This document shows, one piece after another, positions 17,901-26,315 of a DNA stretch of 64,000 nucleotides. Within the stretch, counting starts at the first letter, position 1. Each line of letters opens with the position of its first letter. The stretch is from assembly GCA_002729885.1 (NCBI GenBank), contig PBUB01000002.1, forward strand, positions 239,157 through 303,156, read 5' to 3'. The notes beneath the pieces are model-generated. The model made no database searches, had not been told where the DNA came from, and saw nothing but the letters and a program-made list of their open reading frames with translations. Origin of the DNA: Spirochaetaceae bacterium (GTDB lineage Bacteria; Spirochaetota; Leptospiria; Leptospirales; Leptonemataceae). The position numbers and the translations under genes were made by a program.

Positions 17901-20217
17901 TGCAAAAATTCTGATACTGCTTCAAATAGTCCGGGATCCCCAGGCTTCGCAGTAAATGCATGGCCGATGATTCGGGAGCACAAAAGTCCCGCAGCACTTC
18001 CCGATCGCTCAGTTTCAATGCCAGGCTTTCTCGACTGAGGTCAAAATCCACTACAGCCAGTCCCACACCAAATCGCCTTTCGCTTCTTTCCTCCAGGTCA
18101 GAATAGATGGACCGAGCTGTGTCTCTGTAGGTGCGAATCAGCTGTTCTGAATCTTCTACAATACCCTGGAATTCCTGGGCAGAGATCTCCACGCCGGAAT
18201 CAGGGGTATAGGAGCCCCCGTATTGCAGTTTGGCACTGTAGGCCGCAGTGCTATTCTGCAAAGCCTCTTCTGCGAAAGCGATGGTCTGCCAGCCGCGAAG
18301 GAACAGCCCTGTTTTTTCCGGAACTCCTTCCAGTCCCTTTTGACTTACTTTTACCGCTTCTTCGTATTGCCTGTCATTGTGAAGAAGCCGACCCTTAGTA
18401 ATTAGCAGGGCCGATTGAAGTGATCGCTGCTCCTCTGGCAGCAATCGTTCTACCGCAGCCAGGCCAGCTGCCGGTAACATGCCTTCAAATTCATTAAAAA
18501 TGGATGCCAGGATCTGCTCGCGAAGATGCGTGGGCAGTTGCTCGTTGTTAAGAAGAGTGCGATAAATTTCCGGTATGGATTTTTGGAGCGAAAGGGCCAG
18601 TTGTCCCTGCAGCACAGAGGCCTCGAATGTGCGAAAATAATTCGGGTATTCCTTATTAAGTCTTTGAAGGGTATATAGCGCTCCTTGAGGGTTGCCGGAT
18701 TCAGACTGGGCCCGGGCCAATTCCTCCAGAATATAGGCGCGGCTGATTCTGCTTTTCTCTTCCTCAAAACGCCGGGGTACAGAATCTACAGCATTCTGAA
18801 GAATGGCAGCTCTGGTGCCGGAGCCCTGGGGCACTGAATACAGTCTGCGATCCAGCTCCACCATCGGATTTTCTTTTTCTGCCCGTTCAATCCGTCTTTC
18901 GACGGTGAGTACTTCATCCCGGGCTCCGTTCCTTTGCAGAGCGTTTCGCAGACGGAACAGCGATTTGCCTTCATAAAGAAAGAAGTAAGGCGATTCTGAA
19001 TGATACAGTCGAACCGCCTCCAGTGCCAGGGCATAGCGATCCGGGAAATCTCGAAAGTCATCTACAAGGGCGTACTGTTGATCCACTCTGGGTTGTCCCG
19101 GGATCATACCGGAGCGTGGAGTTACATAAATGTTAACGGTATTGTAGAGGTCTGCGGCATAAAGAATGGTGCCCTGTTCGAAACCGGAGAATGCCAGGGA
19201 ATAGATCGGTACGCTACTTTCAATGAGCCTGTATCGTTCCGGCACGGGACTGTTGTTGATTACATCCTTAACGTTAATACCGGCAACAGAGGCCCGATCC
19301 GCCTGATCCAGAATTCCGTTTCTGTTTGTATCCTCTCGAACCACTCCATAGTAAAGTGTCTGTCCATCTCTGGACAGGGAGGGCCTGAAATAAAGATACG
19401 GTTGCCGGGTCGGTCCAACTTCCAGCGGTACTCGATTTCTCTGACCATTGCTGCGATCCAGGATTTCGATATGGGGAGAGCCATTGGATGTGCGAATTAA
19501 ATAAGTTAGATATTTTCCGTCCTCGGAAACACTGGGCTGGAGCGAATTTTCTTCCGTAATGGGTTGAGGCAGGGCTTCGCTTTCCTGCTCTTCCAGTTCC
19601 AGAGACCAGATCCTGTACACACCTGGATTGCAGCGATCGCTAACGAAGTAAATTGTATCGCCGTTGGGCGAAAGTACCGGATCTCTTTCAGAGAAGCTAC
19701 CCTTGCATCCAGGTCCCAGCTTTTCTCCAACACTGTCCAGGTATCTGGAAAGATTGATGGACGAGTTCCATAGATTGGGCGGATCTTCGCCGCGAAGGGC
19801 TGCCTCTACTACGAAACCTGGTTCCAGAGCAACTATGCGAAGATCCCCTCCTGCATCCAGTTCAAATGAAACATACGCCAGGATGGCTCCATCGGGAGTA
19901 ATATAAGGATCTGTTTGCTCCGCCGGATGACGTACCACCGGTACATTGACGGTACTGCTCAGATCCCGCATCCAGATATCAGAAGAGCCATCTACATCCG
20001 AAGCGTAGAAGAGAAATCCATTGTTGGAGGCGGAAGGATCTGTGTTATTTCCTCTTTGAACGGTGAGTGGGAAATGACCTTCCGGATTGTTTTCCAGAAA
20101 TTTGCTGATGAGTCGATTGTAGTCAAACCTTGGAGGCTGAATGGTCTTTACCGAGGCGCATTGAGCCCCCAGGAAAGAAAGTACTACCAGTGTTAGCAGT
20201 GCGCGAAGTTGCTTCAT
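11968..20217 (-). CDS. Giant lipoprotein: PD40 beta-propeller, long TPR solenoid, CHAT-like regions
   Basis: A 2,749-residue protein with a lipoprotein signal (MKQLRALLTLVVLSFLGAQC, lipobox Cys20). Residues ~60-390 contain TolB/WD40-like (PD40) repeats such as FLFYASDVDGSSDIWMRDL, LSPNGDTIYFVSD and SLSRDGQTLYYG. Residues ~400-1700 are a helical solenoid with many TPR-like pairs. At ~1715-1950 VLIQFFVNQPGGGCLIYD and KLLIVPDH resemble the start of CHAT (caspase-like) domains; a second, similar-looking region covers ~2450-2749. The CHAT catalytic His-Cys pair is not evident, so these may be scaffolds. It is the last gene of the six-gene operon and overlaps the upstream gene by 4 bases. Predicted role: an envelope-anchored assembly platform; the precise function is unknown. 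Confidence 0.85.
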   Translation of the reverse strand: MKQLRALLTLVVLSFLGAQCASVKTIQPPRFDYNRLISKFLENNPEGHFPLTVQRGNNTDPSASNNGFLFYASDVDGSSDIWMRDLSSTVNVPVVRHPAEQTDPYITPDGAILAYVSFELDAGGDLRIVALEPGFVVEAALRGEDPPNLWNSSINLSRYLDSVGEKLGPGCKGSFSERDPVLSPNGDTIYFVSDRCNPGVYRIWSLELEEQESEALPQPITEENSLQPSVSEDGKYLTYLIRTSNGSPHIEILDRSNGQRNRVPLEVGPTRQPYLYFRPSLSRDGQTLYYGVVREDTNRNGILDQADRASVAGINVKDVINNSPVPERYRLIESSVPIYSLAFSGFEQGTILYAADLYNTVNIYVTPRSGMIPGQPRVDQQYALVDDFRDFPDRYALALEAVRLYHSESPYFFLYEGKSLFRLRNALQRNGARDEVLTVERRIERAEKENPMVELDRRLYSVPQGSGTRAAILQNAVDSVPRRFEEEKSRISRAYILEELARAQSESGNPQGALYTLQRLNKEYPNYFRTFEASVLQGQLALSLQKSIPEIYRTLLNNEQLPTHLREQILASIFNEFEGMLPAAGLAAVERLLPEEQRSLQSALLITKGRLLHNDRQYEEAVKVSQKGLEGVPEKTGLFLRGWQTIAFAEEALQNSTAAYSAKLQYGGSYTPDSGVEISAQEFQGIVEDSEQLIRTYRDTARSIYSDLEERSERRFGVGLAVVDFDLSRESLALKLSDREVLRDFCAPESSAMHLLRSLGIPDYLKQYQNFCSSNRDFFSGKTVDLPFQDAQVAADLLYLSSYANANSMNILFLFVKKADLFPALYKRKAVFFHRMKVDLAVERNQKRLSWERQKIELDPTAPLTDLLSEGDPFEARIFNEVVYGYRYAAPEARQFFDHSLLYGYAYALVQKTVEREQFYDSLLREGESLSNGFLRQKKEAVLRDLKEAEYQLQYILYVEPDNVDAYLLLGWLYQYVDERRESKLLIEPDLIEQTFRTVTGARPAEYQDGAHYRDLYVAYFPDRLYEKNIELYNQALTRLGTEADPVSRALINLNLANNHFKLLNFKRASEHYKLVDELKEKSSHRVFSGYLQEALYYFNRGRSAYYEGDVLRAAEDLEQAGKIFQTNEYNPAFQRYTELKFRTSGQDYPAYLNRLLEETEEKLLRSRYRLALISSLRGLALSEAGRYREAISSYREAEYILYRQKPQVPDGVARSGLLNFMAMSYQSAGMYSASDASAELAEKVSLNRGLDRADSRYQPQTIGGRALDCLLGYGEDFSVIGEGRTPYGFSSLRQYELSLGIQLENAVLLGDLDRALDLIEKRRDVFESEDGDVILGKRGILSSENQKALNLVNLQRFEEAHEVFQEAAEKALDWNFLDSFFTNFKNSYVVLFMAAEAGDAYASIERLRDSLDVLRNQQERYREEVKLDYIAEKETEDPDFSYDERRDDPVVEQRVNQRIVDFLVLEGQTYYYIALQQAAVEDSSEARQSATKAGQLFSDALKALAARGQVPGFQAMRARLNLARTKLLLGDTGEAINELRDLADDTYEYNALREYWATYRTLGDAFASQKNFSEAAQNYEKSLGILKEFPDLRDRVSSRLPEYFDRLARFYIARGKYGRAMEILELKRQTYLQNQFLRYPLRLANSIEDEQHRVMLNILSTLSRSSRQESILRLEHKDFDSVARYNQELRNELQYVQRSLAQSRPLLEPFLLLNESISRPDPGTVLIQFFVNQPGGGCLIYDRSISFEPYKDQDIDEFLKACLPESARKLLIVPDHTSFSWNLNQRIPELRPDLPAPVFTSTARDLQDFAGFIQPGDLRGRKPGRNIWNSGSAPVTESNHLSYKSTPAFELFAGRKDPGYDLRKAIQEPQTASILFLEPDEDDPVLRFHSIRNAYEVFRASGGSTVAVVQGDQYQEILSLAGKDSYAKTGAPIFGVSGFDAQSMSNYILQDAQASEEKARVALAENRNEEASLQASRAFSLRQLLENPDGLEAAGILNRSLARLASQDGLFFFPQSLEIVQDPQEALILYSERIRGLYEAGQVEEGNKLSQEFSSKYPELAGSMVGRLRNYLALAILESSKSPATDLKEARLSPEGLESYLQSSEDRRQASEYLIQHGATDRVQTMLRNDYGATSAGYSGEALIQGALLHKNEFRIPGSVRTDTSFLLVESLAGRWKFFDDIVANLPPTRPEEKGEHRRQLLLQWKNSRTGNPISFEQLRCIPVKEEDLSAANAFTAIQEALPDGEQITGLVGLSGETETSCLYLSSEDRALMFHLLIESVDVDPGLQIAGMLMDLINAEAVHSRARASWFALVASEAYLNKMDADTGYRFYARHLEFRNGTLESDEVKRGRLAVWYRLYGKPISDPLLGEFMTVTPVRKMADMLVGLPGAPDRRDYDKIVRELEKGTGIPDVQRERSIALDLLKRRAIQDSNWKTLANLEFYQDAILGAKGQLPPMQDIAGMIIRTIPKNQTLTVLIDAGDRFYSIILSSGGLEKKDLGANAREMRANLEEFKRRIRNGQPHDQLATTLSDFYRSILPGRTDVPHYYWFPAAHALAPIIPRTGDQLFQVLDPSTIAGAAPYTGALSLQGNFRVTVGGRPGTYPGLSADLVGRLRDMEMNALENTSVGNPTMYHHFSGNPHLPLFGNRGLPYFLSDTYLVDLNKEQLRDFMIRLGENTDAPGLISIVRPSGTGHAFFVKHFYDRSLPESSLHQRYVHAFALMIRDIQYTRAVYGYRLVTSRWIQPSTQ

Positions 20218-20840
20218 TTACGGACCCAGGCTCCTACAGGGTTCCGAATCCATTCTCCACTCCGCGTGCGATAATAAAATGATCTCAGAAATGCTTCTGC
20301 TTCCCGGGGCTGAATCCTGGCCAGATAGGCATAGATGGCTCGCCGGGAGCGATTGGTTTGATCCGCGGCAGTCATAGCCTTTTGCAGGCTCTCTGCAGAA
20401 AGATCCTGTCGGTAAGCCACCGGTGTTCGCATGACTCTACCATCGTAGGACTCCCCCAGGATACCCAGGTTTCTGTATCTCTGGACTATATCCGAATAGA
20501 ATTCCAGGACTCTGTACTCATGACGTATCTCCGAGGAATACCCGGCAAGCTCCTCGGTGCCAGCGGGAAGCGCAGAGGAAGAAGCTACCAGCCATCCGTC
20601 CTGCACCAGCTCCTTCTCTTCGCCAATGAGTTGCCGCTCGGCTGCTGTCCTTGCCGGAGTTAGAGTGATAGGAGGTAGATCCACACTAACCACCGTGCAT
20701 TTTCCCAGCTGATCGGTCAGGAAATCCGTGGCCGGAGTGAGAACTCTGGGAGTGGAAGTAGAAGAGCATGCGAGGGAGGCCACCCCCAGTATTAAAACGA
20801 TCAGCCATGCTGCATGTATCTTTAGAAACCTTTGTATCAT
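20214..20840 (-). CDS. DUF1318 (YdbL)-like lipoprotein
   Basis: A 208-residue protein starting with a lipoprotein signal (WLIVLILGVASLACSS, lipobox Cys). The segment ITLTPARTAAERQLIGEEKE followed by LVQDGWLVASS resembles the DUF1318 pattern seen in leptospiral lipoproteins; the C-terminal half (TNRSRRAIYAYLARIQPREA) is compatible. In enterobacteria the DUF1318 protein YdbL works with the AsmA-like protein YdbH. Here the AsmA-like gene is immediately upstream, 4 bases away, and the giant lipoprotein start overlaps this stop by 4 bases. The domain call is moderate; the lipoprotein call is firm. Confidence 0.7.
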   Translation of the reverse strand: MIQRFLKIHAAWLIVLILGVASLACSSTSTPRVLTPATDFLTDQLGKCTVVSVDLPPITLTPARTAAERQLIGEEKELVQDGWLVASSSALPAGTEELAGYSSEIRHEYRVLEFYSDIVQRYRNLGILGESYDGRVMRTPVAYRQDLSAESLQKAMTAADQTNRSRRAIYAYLARIQPREAEAFLRSFYYRTRSGEWIRNPVGAWVRK

Positions 20841-20844
20841 ATCA

Positions 20845-23800
20845 TCATTCCTGGCTGCCCGCTGCTTCTCTTGTAAATCGACTGGATTCGGTTCGAGCCC
20901 TTTCCAGAAACTCTGCCAGAGGGATTCTCTCCTGCCGAATCTCTTCTTCCGATGGGCGAACCAGCACCGAAAGGGAAAGCAACGATGGCCTTTTTACCTT
21001 CACCGATGTGTAGATCAAGCCACCTTTCAGCTCTACCTGTATGGCCGGAATCTCCAGTGTATTGTTAACAGCAAAGGCAAGAACGTCGATGGGAATGAGC
21101 AGACGCACCGCAAATCCAGTAAATTCTTCACTGATCCGGTACACTGACAATCGCATATTTGTATTTCGAATCGGATCCGACAGATCGCGACCGGAAAATG
21201 AAAGATCCCCGCTGATGATTCCGTCAAAAGTGGAATCCGAATCCGGAAAGAAAGGTGCCAGGTTCAGATTATGGATTTGCAGGAATCCAGCATATTCCAT
21301 CTGAGCTGGCGCGAGGTTGGCTGCATTAAAGAAGATTCTTCGACCCTGGACCGTGCCATCCCGTACCCAGAGCTCTCCCGTATCCTGGTCTCTGGGCTTG
21401 AAAATCCTGGCATCGATCCAATCGATCATAAATACATTTCTACGGTAATCCATTCGAGCGGAAATTCCATAGCCTTTGCTGGCATCCAGGGAGCCCAGGT
21501 AGAAATAGCTTTCAGGTTTATACGTTCCTCCGGGCGTATGGCTGGAGGCTACGAAGCGAACAGTGAAGTTGGGCTCCTGGCGAAAACCGGTATCTGTGAG
21601 AGCCAGTCCACTGGAAGTATCTGATAGTCGCACAGGATCCTTCATGGCCATGTTGTGTCGGATGGGCAGATTCAGATTGAGTTTTTCTACTCGAAGACGC
21701 CGACACGCAGGCGAATTGGGATTCTGACAATTGCCTGTATTTACTTGAATATCCAGATCGTTGATGTAGATTCCACCTGTGGCCACCTGCGGATTGATGT
21801 CCAGGTTGATCTGCACTCCTCCCTGGATAGAGACGTTTTCATGCACCGGAAGCATCTGCTCTCTTGCCAGACTCAGCCTGAACTGCAGATAGGGCTGAAC
21901 GTTCGCACCTGTGTTTACCGAACCGGTTAAGGTTGCGTTCAGGGCCCCTCTCAATCCGGCGATTCGCAGCATCGGAATTCCGATGCGACCTTCAGAAAGG
22001 TTGGTATTCACTGCAAGATTCAACGAATCATTGCTGATGGCGGGCACGGTCAGGTTTCCATTTCCTTGAATGGAAGTTCCCTCTTTGCTGGACTGGACGT
22101 TAGACTGTAGACTGAGAATCAGACCATCCTTTAAATAGGCTCCGTACGGAGCGATGGGATAGCGAATTCTTGCCGGCAACGTCGTCATCATGGGAGCGTA
22201 GTTTATGGCCAGGCGATTTATCGTGGAATCGTAGGATTGTAAGCCATCCCCGAAGACTAGTTCTGCGGTGCCTGCAAGTGTCAGAAAGCCCAGGCCTGCA
22301 TCGTTTGTTCCCTGGAGATTGAGTTGTTCGATGGAGATTCGCGTGGTTTTCTCTTCGAAAAAAAGTTTACCCGTAGTATTTAAGGTCAGATTGTTTATTC
22401 CGGAGCGAGATCGGCCAATAGAATAGCGACCGCCATAGACCGTAACTGTGCCAGTTACGTCCAGTTCATCGAATGTCTCGGTGGATTTTGCTTTTACATC
22501 GGCACCTGCAATACCGGTTACGTATGGCGCCAGGAATTGCCCCAGATTGAAACCGTTAATGCGAATACTGGCATCGACACCTTCGTCTGGCTGAATACTA
22601 CCGGATGCTTGCAGGCTGGCTCCGTTGTAGCCACCGGAAAGATTCTTGAGATCCAGTCTGTGCACCAGTCCATACGCCAGGCTTTCCCTGGCATTTTCCG
22701 AGTCATAGTCTTCCGGTGGCTGCAAAAAAGACAGGGTTTCGTATAGATTGATAGCGCCGTCTGCCTGTATGTTTAGCTGGGGAACGTTATGATATCCACC
22801 GGGCCCCTGGAAAAACAGCCCATTTCCTTCTGCGCTGAGACTGAAATCCAGCTTATCCAGTGGACCGGCCAGCCTTAAAGGATACAGGGATAGGTATCCG
22901 CCCAGGCGAATGGAGCCATTGGTCAGCAGGGAGAGAAACTGGCCTGGCTCATCCAGCAGGATTTCAGAGCGAAGCACAGACAGATCCAGTCTGGGCTTAC
23001 CTTCCGTTAGCTCGGCAACCTTCGCTTCAAAAGAAAGCCACTGTCGTCCATTGTAGCTAATGCTAAAATCGCGATAGAGCAGGGCATCTTCGTCTTCATT
23101 ATAAGAGGTCTGATATTGTGCGATAAGTCCAGGAGTGACCGGAGCATAGCCGGGTCGGGTCATGGTCAGAGACGTACCATCAACATTCAGCAGGGAAGAA
23201 AAGACTCCCTGTCCACCCACTGTCTGCCGAAACACTCTCAAGCTCAGGGTAAGATCCCCTTCCAGATGGTTCCCGTTATCGTATGCGACTTTTACCGGTC
23301 CGTAGGGATTGACTGCGATGACCAGGGTTTCGAACAGCTCCAGGATGTCCGTGTTTAGAGGGATTGTGTTGAATGTTTCCGTGATGAAGGCCAGGCGAAC
23401 GTCCATTCCTGAAAGATCCAGGGTCTGTTTTCTGGTTTCGCTCTGGTAATGAAGCTGCAGATTGCGAATATCGATGTTCGCATAGAGCTTCAAGGGCAAG
23501 AAGGTATATATTTCCTCTCGTGGCGGACGTTTTTCCCTGGAAGATGGTTTCTTCTCTTTTGAGCCTTTCGAGAGATAATCCAGGTTCCAGATGCCATCCT
23601 TTTCTGTTACAAATATCTTTGCATCGTAGAGTCCAAACTCGCGAATTCCAGCATGTCCGGCCAGCAATCCAGGTAGAAACCAGGTAAGTTTGAGAGTTGG
23701 AATTCTGGCGATCGGATCACCGGTTTCTGTCTCGATGAACAGATTCTCGAAATGAAAGCCATGAAGAAGACTGGAACGTTTAACATCCACCGTTACGCGA

Positions 23801-23934
23801 CTGCGCGTAACCAGAGGAAATCCCTCCTGAATGAAATATTGAACAACCGAAGGATGGAGTAGTATCTGATACGTCAGAACAAGGCCGAAAAGCAATCCTG
23901 TATATTTTGCGATTCTACGCCAGGCAGGTCTCAT
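20845..23934 (-). CDS. AsmA/TamB-like intermembrane lipid-transfer family protein
   Basis: A 1,029-residue protein with a single N-terminal membrane anchor (IAKYTGLLFGLVLTYQILL). A chorein-like N-terminus follows (RVTVDVKRSSLLHGFHFENL), then a very long beta-rich repetitive region of alternating polar and hydrophobic strands. The C-terminal block (DGIISGDLSFSGRDLSDP to VELKGGLIYTSVKV) is typical of AsmA-like proteins. Members such as TamB, YhdP and YdbH form hydrophobic grooves bridging inner and outer membranes for phospholipid flow. The start overlaps the MFS stop by 4 bases, so translation is probably coupled. Specific lipid cargo cannot be seen. Confidence 0.85.
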   Translation of the reverse strand: MRPAWRRIAKYTGLLFGLVLTYQILLHPSVVQYFIQEGFPLVTRSRVTVDVKRSSLLHGFHFENLFIETETGDPIARIPTLKLTWFLPGLLAGHAGIREFGLYDAKIFVTEKDGIWNLDYLSKGSKEKKPSSREKRPPREEIYTFLPLKLYANIDIRNLQLHYQSETRKQTLDLSGMDVRLAFITETFNTIPLNTDILELFETLVIAVNPYGPVKVAYDNGNHLEGDLTLSLRVFRQTVGGQGVFSSLLNVDGTSLTMTRPGYAPVTPGLIAQYQTSYNEDEDALLYRDFSISYNGRQWLSFEAKVAELTEGKPRLDLSVLRSEILLDEPGQFLSLLTNGSIRLGGYLSLYPLRLAGPLDKLDFSLSAEGNGLFFQGPGGYHNVPQLNIQADGAINLYETLSFLQPPEDYDSENARESLAYGLVHRLDLKNLSGGYNGASLQASGSIQPDEGVDASIRINGFNLGQFLAPYVTGIAGADVKAKSTETFDELDVTGTVTVYGGRYSIGRSRSGINNLTLNTTGKLFFEEKTTRISIEQLNLQGTNDAGLGFLTLAGTAELVFGDGLQSYDSTINRLAINYAPMMTTLPARIRYPIAPYGAYLKDGLILSLQSNVQSSKEGTSIQGNGNLTVPAISNDSLNLAVNTNLSEGRIGIPMLRIAGLRGALNATLTGSVNTGANVQPYLQFRLSLAREQMLPVHENVSIQGGVQINLDINPQVATGGIYINDLDIQVNTGNCQNPNSPACRRLRVEKLNLNLPIRHNMAMKDPVRLSDTSSGLALTDTGFRQEPNFTVRFVASSHTPGGTYKPESYFYLGSLDASKGYGISARMDYRRNVFMIDWIDARIFKPRDQDTGELWVRDGTVQGRRIFFNAANLAPAQMEYAGFLQIHNLNLAPFFPDSDSTFDGIISGDLSFSGRDLSDPIRNTNMRLSVYRISEEFTGFAVRLLIPIDVLAFAVNNTLEIPAIQVELKGGLIYTSVKVKRPSLLSLSVLVRPSEEEIRQERIPLAEFLERARTESSRFTREAAGSQE

Positions 23935-25169
23935 TCTTGAAGTTTCTCTCCAGCCAATCCGGGGAAGGACTTCCTTCTTTTTTCCGGGTCCTGCATCAGA
24001 AGGAAACTAAAAAAAACCAGAGCATGGATGATTAAAGAGGCCAGAAATACTGGCCCGTACTGTAGATCGGCGGAGCCGGATGGGCCTGACCTGGATGGAT
24101 CGTGACCCGTGGCTGTGATTTCCAGAAGCAATCCAGCCAGATAGGAACCAATCAGTGCTCCGGAAGCGGTAGCCAGTACCATAAAGAGTCCCTGGCCGGT
24201 TCCGTAGAGATGATCTGGGAAGAAATGTCGCAATCGGAAGATGGTACCCATATAATATCCTGTGAAATGGATTCCATGCAGAAGTTGCGTTAAAATGAGG
24301 CCCGGTACCGGTTCCAGCGAATCCCAGTAGAACAATCCGAAACGAAGAATCCCTGCTCCTGTGCCCACAAGAAACAGTGGAGTGGAGCCAAACCTGGCAT
24401 GGATTCGGGCGCAGAGAGGTAGAAAAGGAAGTTCCAGCAATGTGGCCAGGCACCAGCCTCCGTAGACCCCGGCCATGCCATACCTTTGATCCAGATATCC
24501 ACCCAGATAATAGTCCACCGTCTGGTAACCGGAAAAATAGACGAAGGAGATGGCAAAGAATAGAGCTACCGGCCTGTGTTTTAGAACCTTGAAAGCCTCC
24601 ATAAAGAAGTACTGATCGCTGGCTCTTCTTTCTTTCTGTACAAATAGGCATGCGAAGGCGAAGACCACCAGGAACATAGAACCCGCTCGACCTCCGGTTC
24701 CGCTGGCCGATACCTCTGTAGCCAGTAGCCCCGGAAATTGGGTCTCCAGAGTAAACAGGATAATATGTACCACAAAGAATCCCAGGGTCCCTGCGCTGCG
24801 GCTTATGGAGAACCCACGCAATTCCAGAGCTTCCAGCGTTGCAATGGTTAGAAGCTGCATATTCGCAGCGAAAAAGAATCGTGTAATGCCGCCCAGCACG
24901 GTGGCGGCCGGAAGATCAAGTTCGGGCCAGTACAGAAAAAACTGGCAGGGAGCATGGAGAAGCACCATGGGAACCAGGAGTCCCCGGATGGTGCGAAATC
25001 GATCGGACAGATAGCCTGCGATAAAATAGCCAGCAGGAAAGGCCATCTGCCCGGCCAGAAATACGAATCGGGCGTCGCTTCCGAATCGCTCCAGCATGTA
25101 GGGGCTCAATGTGGAGAAATAGGAGCCATGACCCAGAAAATACAGGAAGTACAGCAGGGCGTAGATCAA
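23931..25169 (-). CDS. Major facilitator superfamily transporter
   Basis: A 412-residue protein with about twelve membrane helices. The loop after helix 2 (GYLSDRFRTIRG) is the MFS signature between TM2 and TM3. Overall it looks like the MFS_1-like/LacY-type branch. The substrate is unknown. It lies between an acyltransferase-like gene (4-base overlap upstream) and an AsmA-like gene (4-base overlap downstream). This recalls the E. coli LplT-Aas pair, where an MFS flippase feeds lysophospholipids to an acyltransferase; that parallel is inference only. Confidence 0.88.
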   Translation of the reverse strand: MIYALLYFLYFLGHGSYFSTLSPYMLERFGSDARFVFLAGQMAFPAGYFIAGYLSDRFRTIRGLLVPMVLLHAPCQFFLYWPELDLPAATVLGGITRFFFAANMQLLTIATLEALELRGFSISRSAGTLGFFVVHIILFTLETQFPGLLATEVSASGTGGRAGSMFLVVFAFACLFVQKERRASDQYFFMEAFKVLKHRPVALFFAISFVYFSGYQTVDYYLGGYLDQRYGMAGVYGGWCLATLLELPFLPLCARIHARFGSTPLFLVGTGAGILRFGLFYWDSLEPVPGLILTQLLHGIHFTGYYMGTIFRLRHFFPDHLYGTGQGLFMVLATASGALIGSYLAGLLLEITATGHDPSRSGPSGSADLQYGPVFLASLIIHALVFFSFLLMQDPEKRRKSFPGLAGEKLQE

Positions 25170-25858
25170 GTGTCCCTGCCTGGTTCAATGCCTGCCGCTT
25201 TCTGGCATCTGTACATATTCTCCATCATACTTTTTTGAATCTTCTCTGCCGCCAGGGCAAAATCCTCATTACTTAGCGATTTTTCAAGATAGATTGGATC
25301 TCCATAGCTCAGATAAACCGTACTGAATGGACGGGGAATCCTGTGCTTATCCCAGGCATGTCGGGCCACCCACTGTCGGCTGGCTTCATAGTGAAAAGGA
25401 ACAATGGGCACTCCGGTAGATTGCGCCAGAGCAAGTACACCGGGCTTCAGTTCGAATGCAGGGCCCAGGGGGCCATCGGGAACAATGCAGGCCGGATGTC
25501 CCTGACGAAGAAGTTTCAGTAATCCGCGAAGGGCCCTGGCTCCTCCCTGACGGCTACTGCCCCTTACGCTAAAGTTGCCGGACCACTCTACCACCCGTGC
25601 GATAAGCTCACCATCCCTGGAAGGAGATACCATGGCCTGTATACCATGCTTTCTGTGAAAAAAAGGGGCCCAGAGAACGCAGGCATGCCAGACAGAAAGA
25701 ATATACGGTTGTTTATTTTCTTTGATGCTGAGTAAAGCTTCCCGGTTCAAATACTTTCTTCGAAGGGATAGCGAAAAGAGTCGCTGCATAACTGCGATCA
25801 TCGCAGGCACGATTGCCGTAAGTACTCTGGAAAGGAATGTGCCTTCTCGAACATGCAT
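25166..25858 (-). CDS. DUF374/LPLAT-type acyltransferase
   Basis: A ~230-residue protein. The family motifs SVWHACVLWAPFF (HxxxxWxP-like) and VRGSSRQGGARALRGLL, then CIVPDGPLGPAFELKPG and TGVPIVPFHYEA, identify the DUF374 branch of lysophospholipid/lipid A acyltransferases acting at the inner membrane. The start at 25858 (MHVREGTFLS) is chosen because an earlier in-frame start at 26011 would put 125 bases of overlap on the upstream DUF486 gene and add residues unlike the family. It overlaps the MFS gene by 4 bases. Acceptor and acyl donor are unknown. Confidence 0.88.
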   Translation of the reverse strand: MHVREGTFLSRVLTAIVPAMIAVMQRLFSLSLRRKYLNREALLSIKENKQPYILSVWHACVLWAPFFHRKHGIQAMVSPSRDGELIARVVEWSGNFSVRGSSRQGGARALRGLLKLLRQGHPACIVPDGPLGPAFELKPGVLALAQSTGVPIVPFHYEASRQWVARHAWDKHRIPRPFSTVYLSYGDPIYLEKSLSNEDFALAAEKIQKSMMENMYRCQKAAGIEPGRDT

Positions 25859-25886
25859 AGAGTTGTCCGCATGGAACGTCTTGAAT

Positions 25887-26234
25887 TTAAGTTGCTGTAG
25901 AGGCGGAGCCAGGATAGAAAATGAAAAATGCGGCCAGAACCAGAAAAGCAAATCCCAGGGCATGGTTCCATCTGAAAGACTCCCCGAGGTACAATGTGGC
26001 AAACAGAGCAAAAACTACCAGTGTAATAATCTCCTGAATGGTTTTTAGCTGTGCTGCCGTAAACATTCCATATCCTATTCGATTGGCCGGAACCTGAAAG
26101 CAATATTCAAAGAATGCGATGCCCCAGCTAATCAGGATTACCTGGAAAATGGGAGCTTCTTTGAATTTAAGATGACCATACCAGGCAAAAGTCATAAAGA
26201 TATTAGAAAGAATCAGTAGAATTACTGTAACCAT
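25887..26234 (-). CDS. DUF486 family small membrane protein
   Basis: A 115-residue protein with four hydrophobic helices. The segments ILSNIFMTFAWYGHLKF, AFFEYCFQVPANRIGY and FTAAQLKTIQEIITLVVF are the DUF486 (COG3169) pattern, related to small multidrug-resistance-like membrane proteins. Function unknown. It is the first gene of the minus-strand operon that ends with the giant lipoprotein, and it is divergent from the nitronate monooxygenase gene, with the two starts ~80 bases apart. Confidence 0.9.
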   Translation of the reverse strand: MVTVILLILSNIFMTFAWYGHLKFKEAPIFQVILISWGIAFFEYCFQVPANRIGYGMFTAAQLKTIQEIITLVVFALFATLYLGESFRWNHALGFAFLVLAAFFIFYPGSASTAT

Positions 26235-26315
26235 TCGGCGATGCCGATTACTGGCTACATTGCGTCAGCTTTTTTTCGCTTGCAGCGATCAAGGTCGGTT
26301 CGGTATCCCCCTTTC

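Noticed and set aside
24007..24651. 214-residue ORF in another minus frame within the MFS gene
   Set aside because: Arg/Ser-rich translation without motifs, fully inside the MFS gene.
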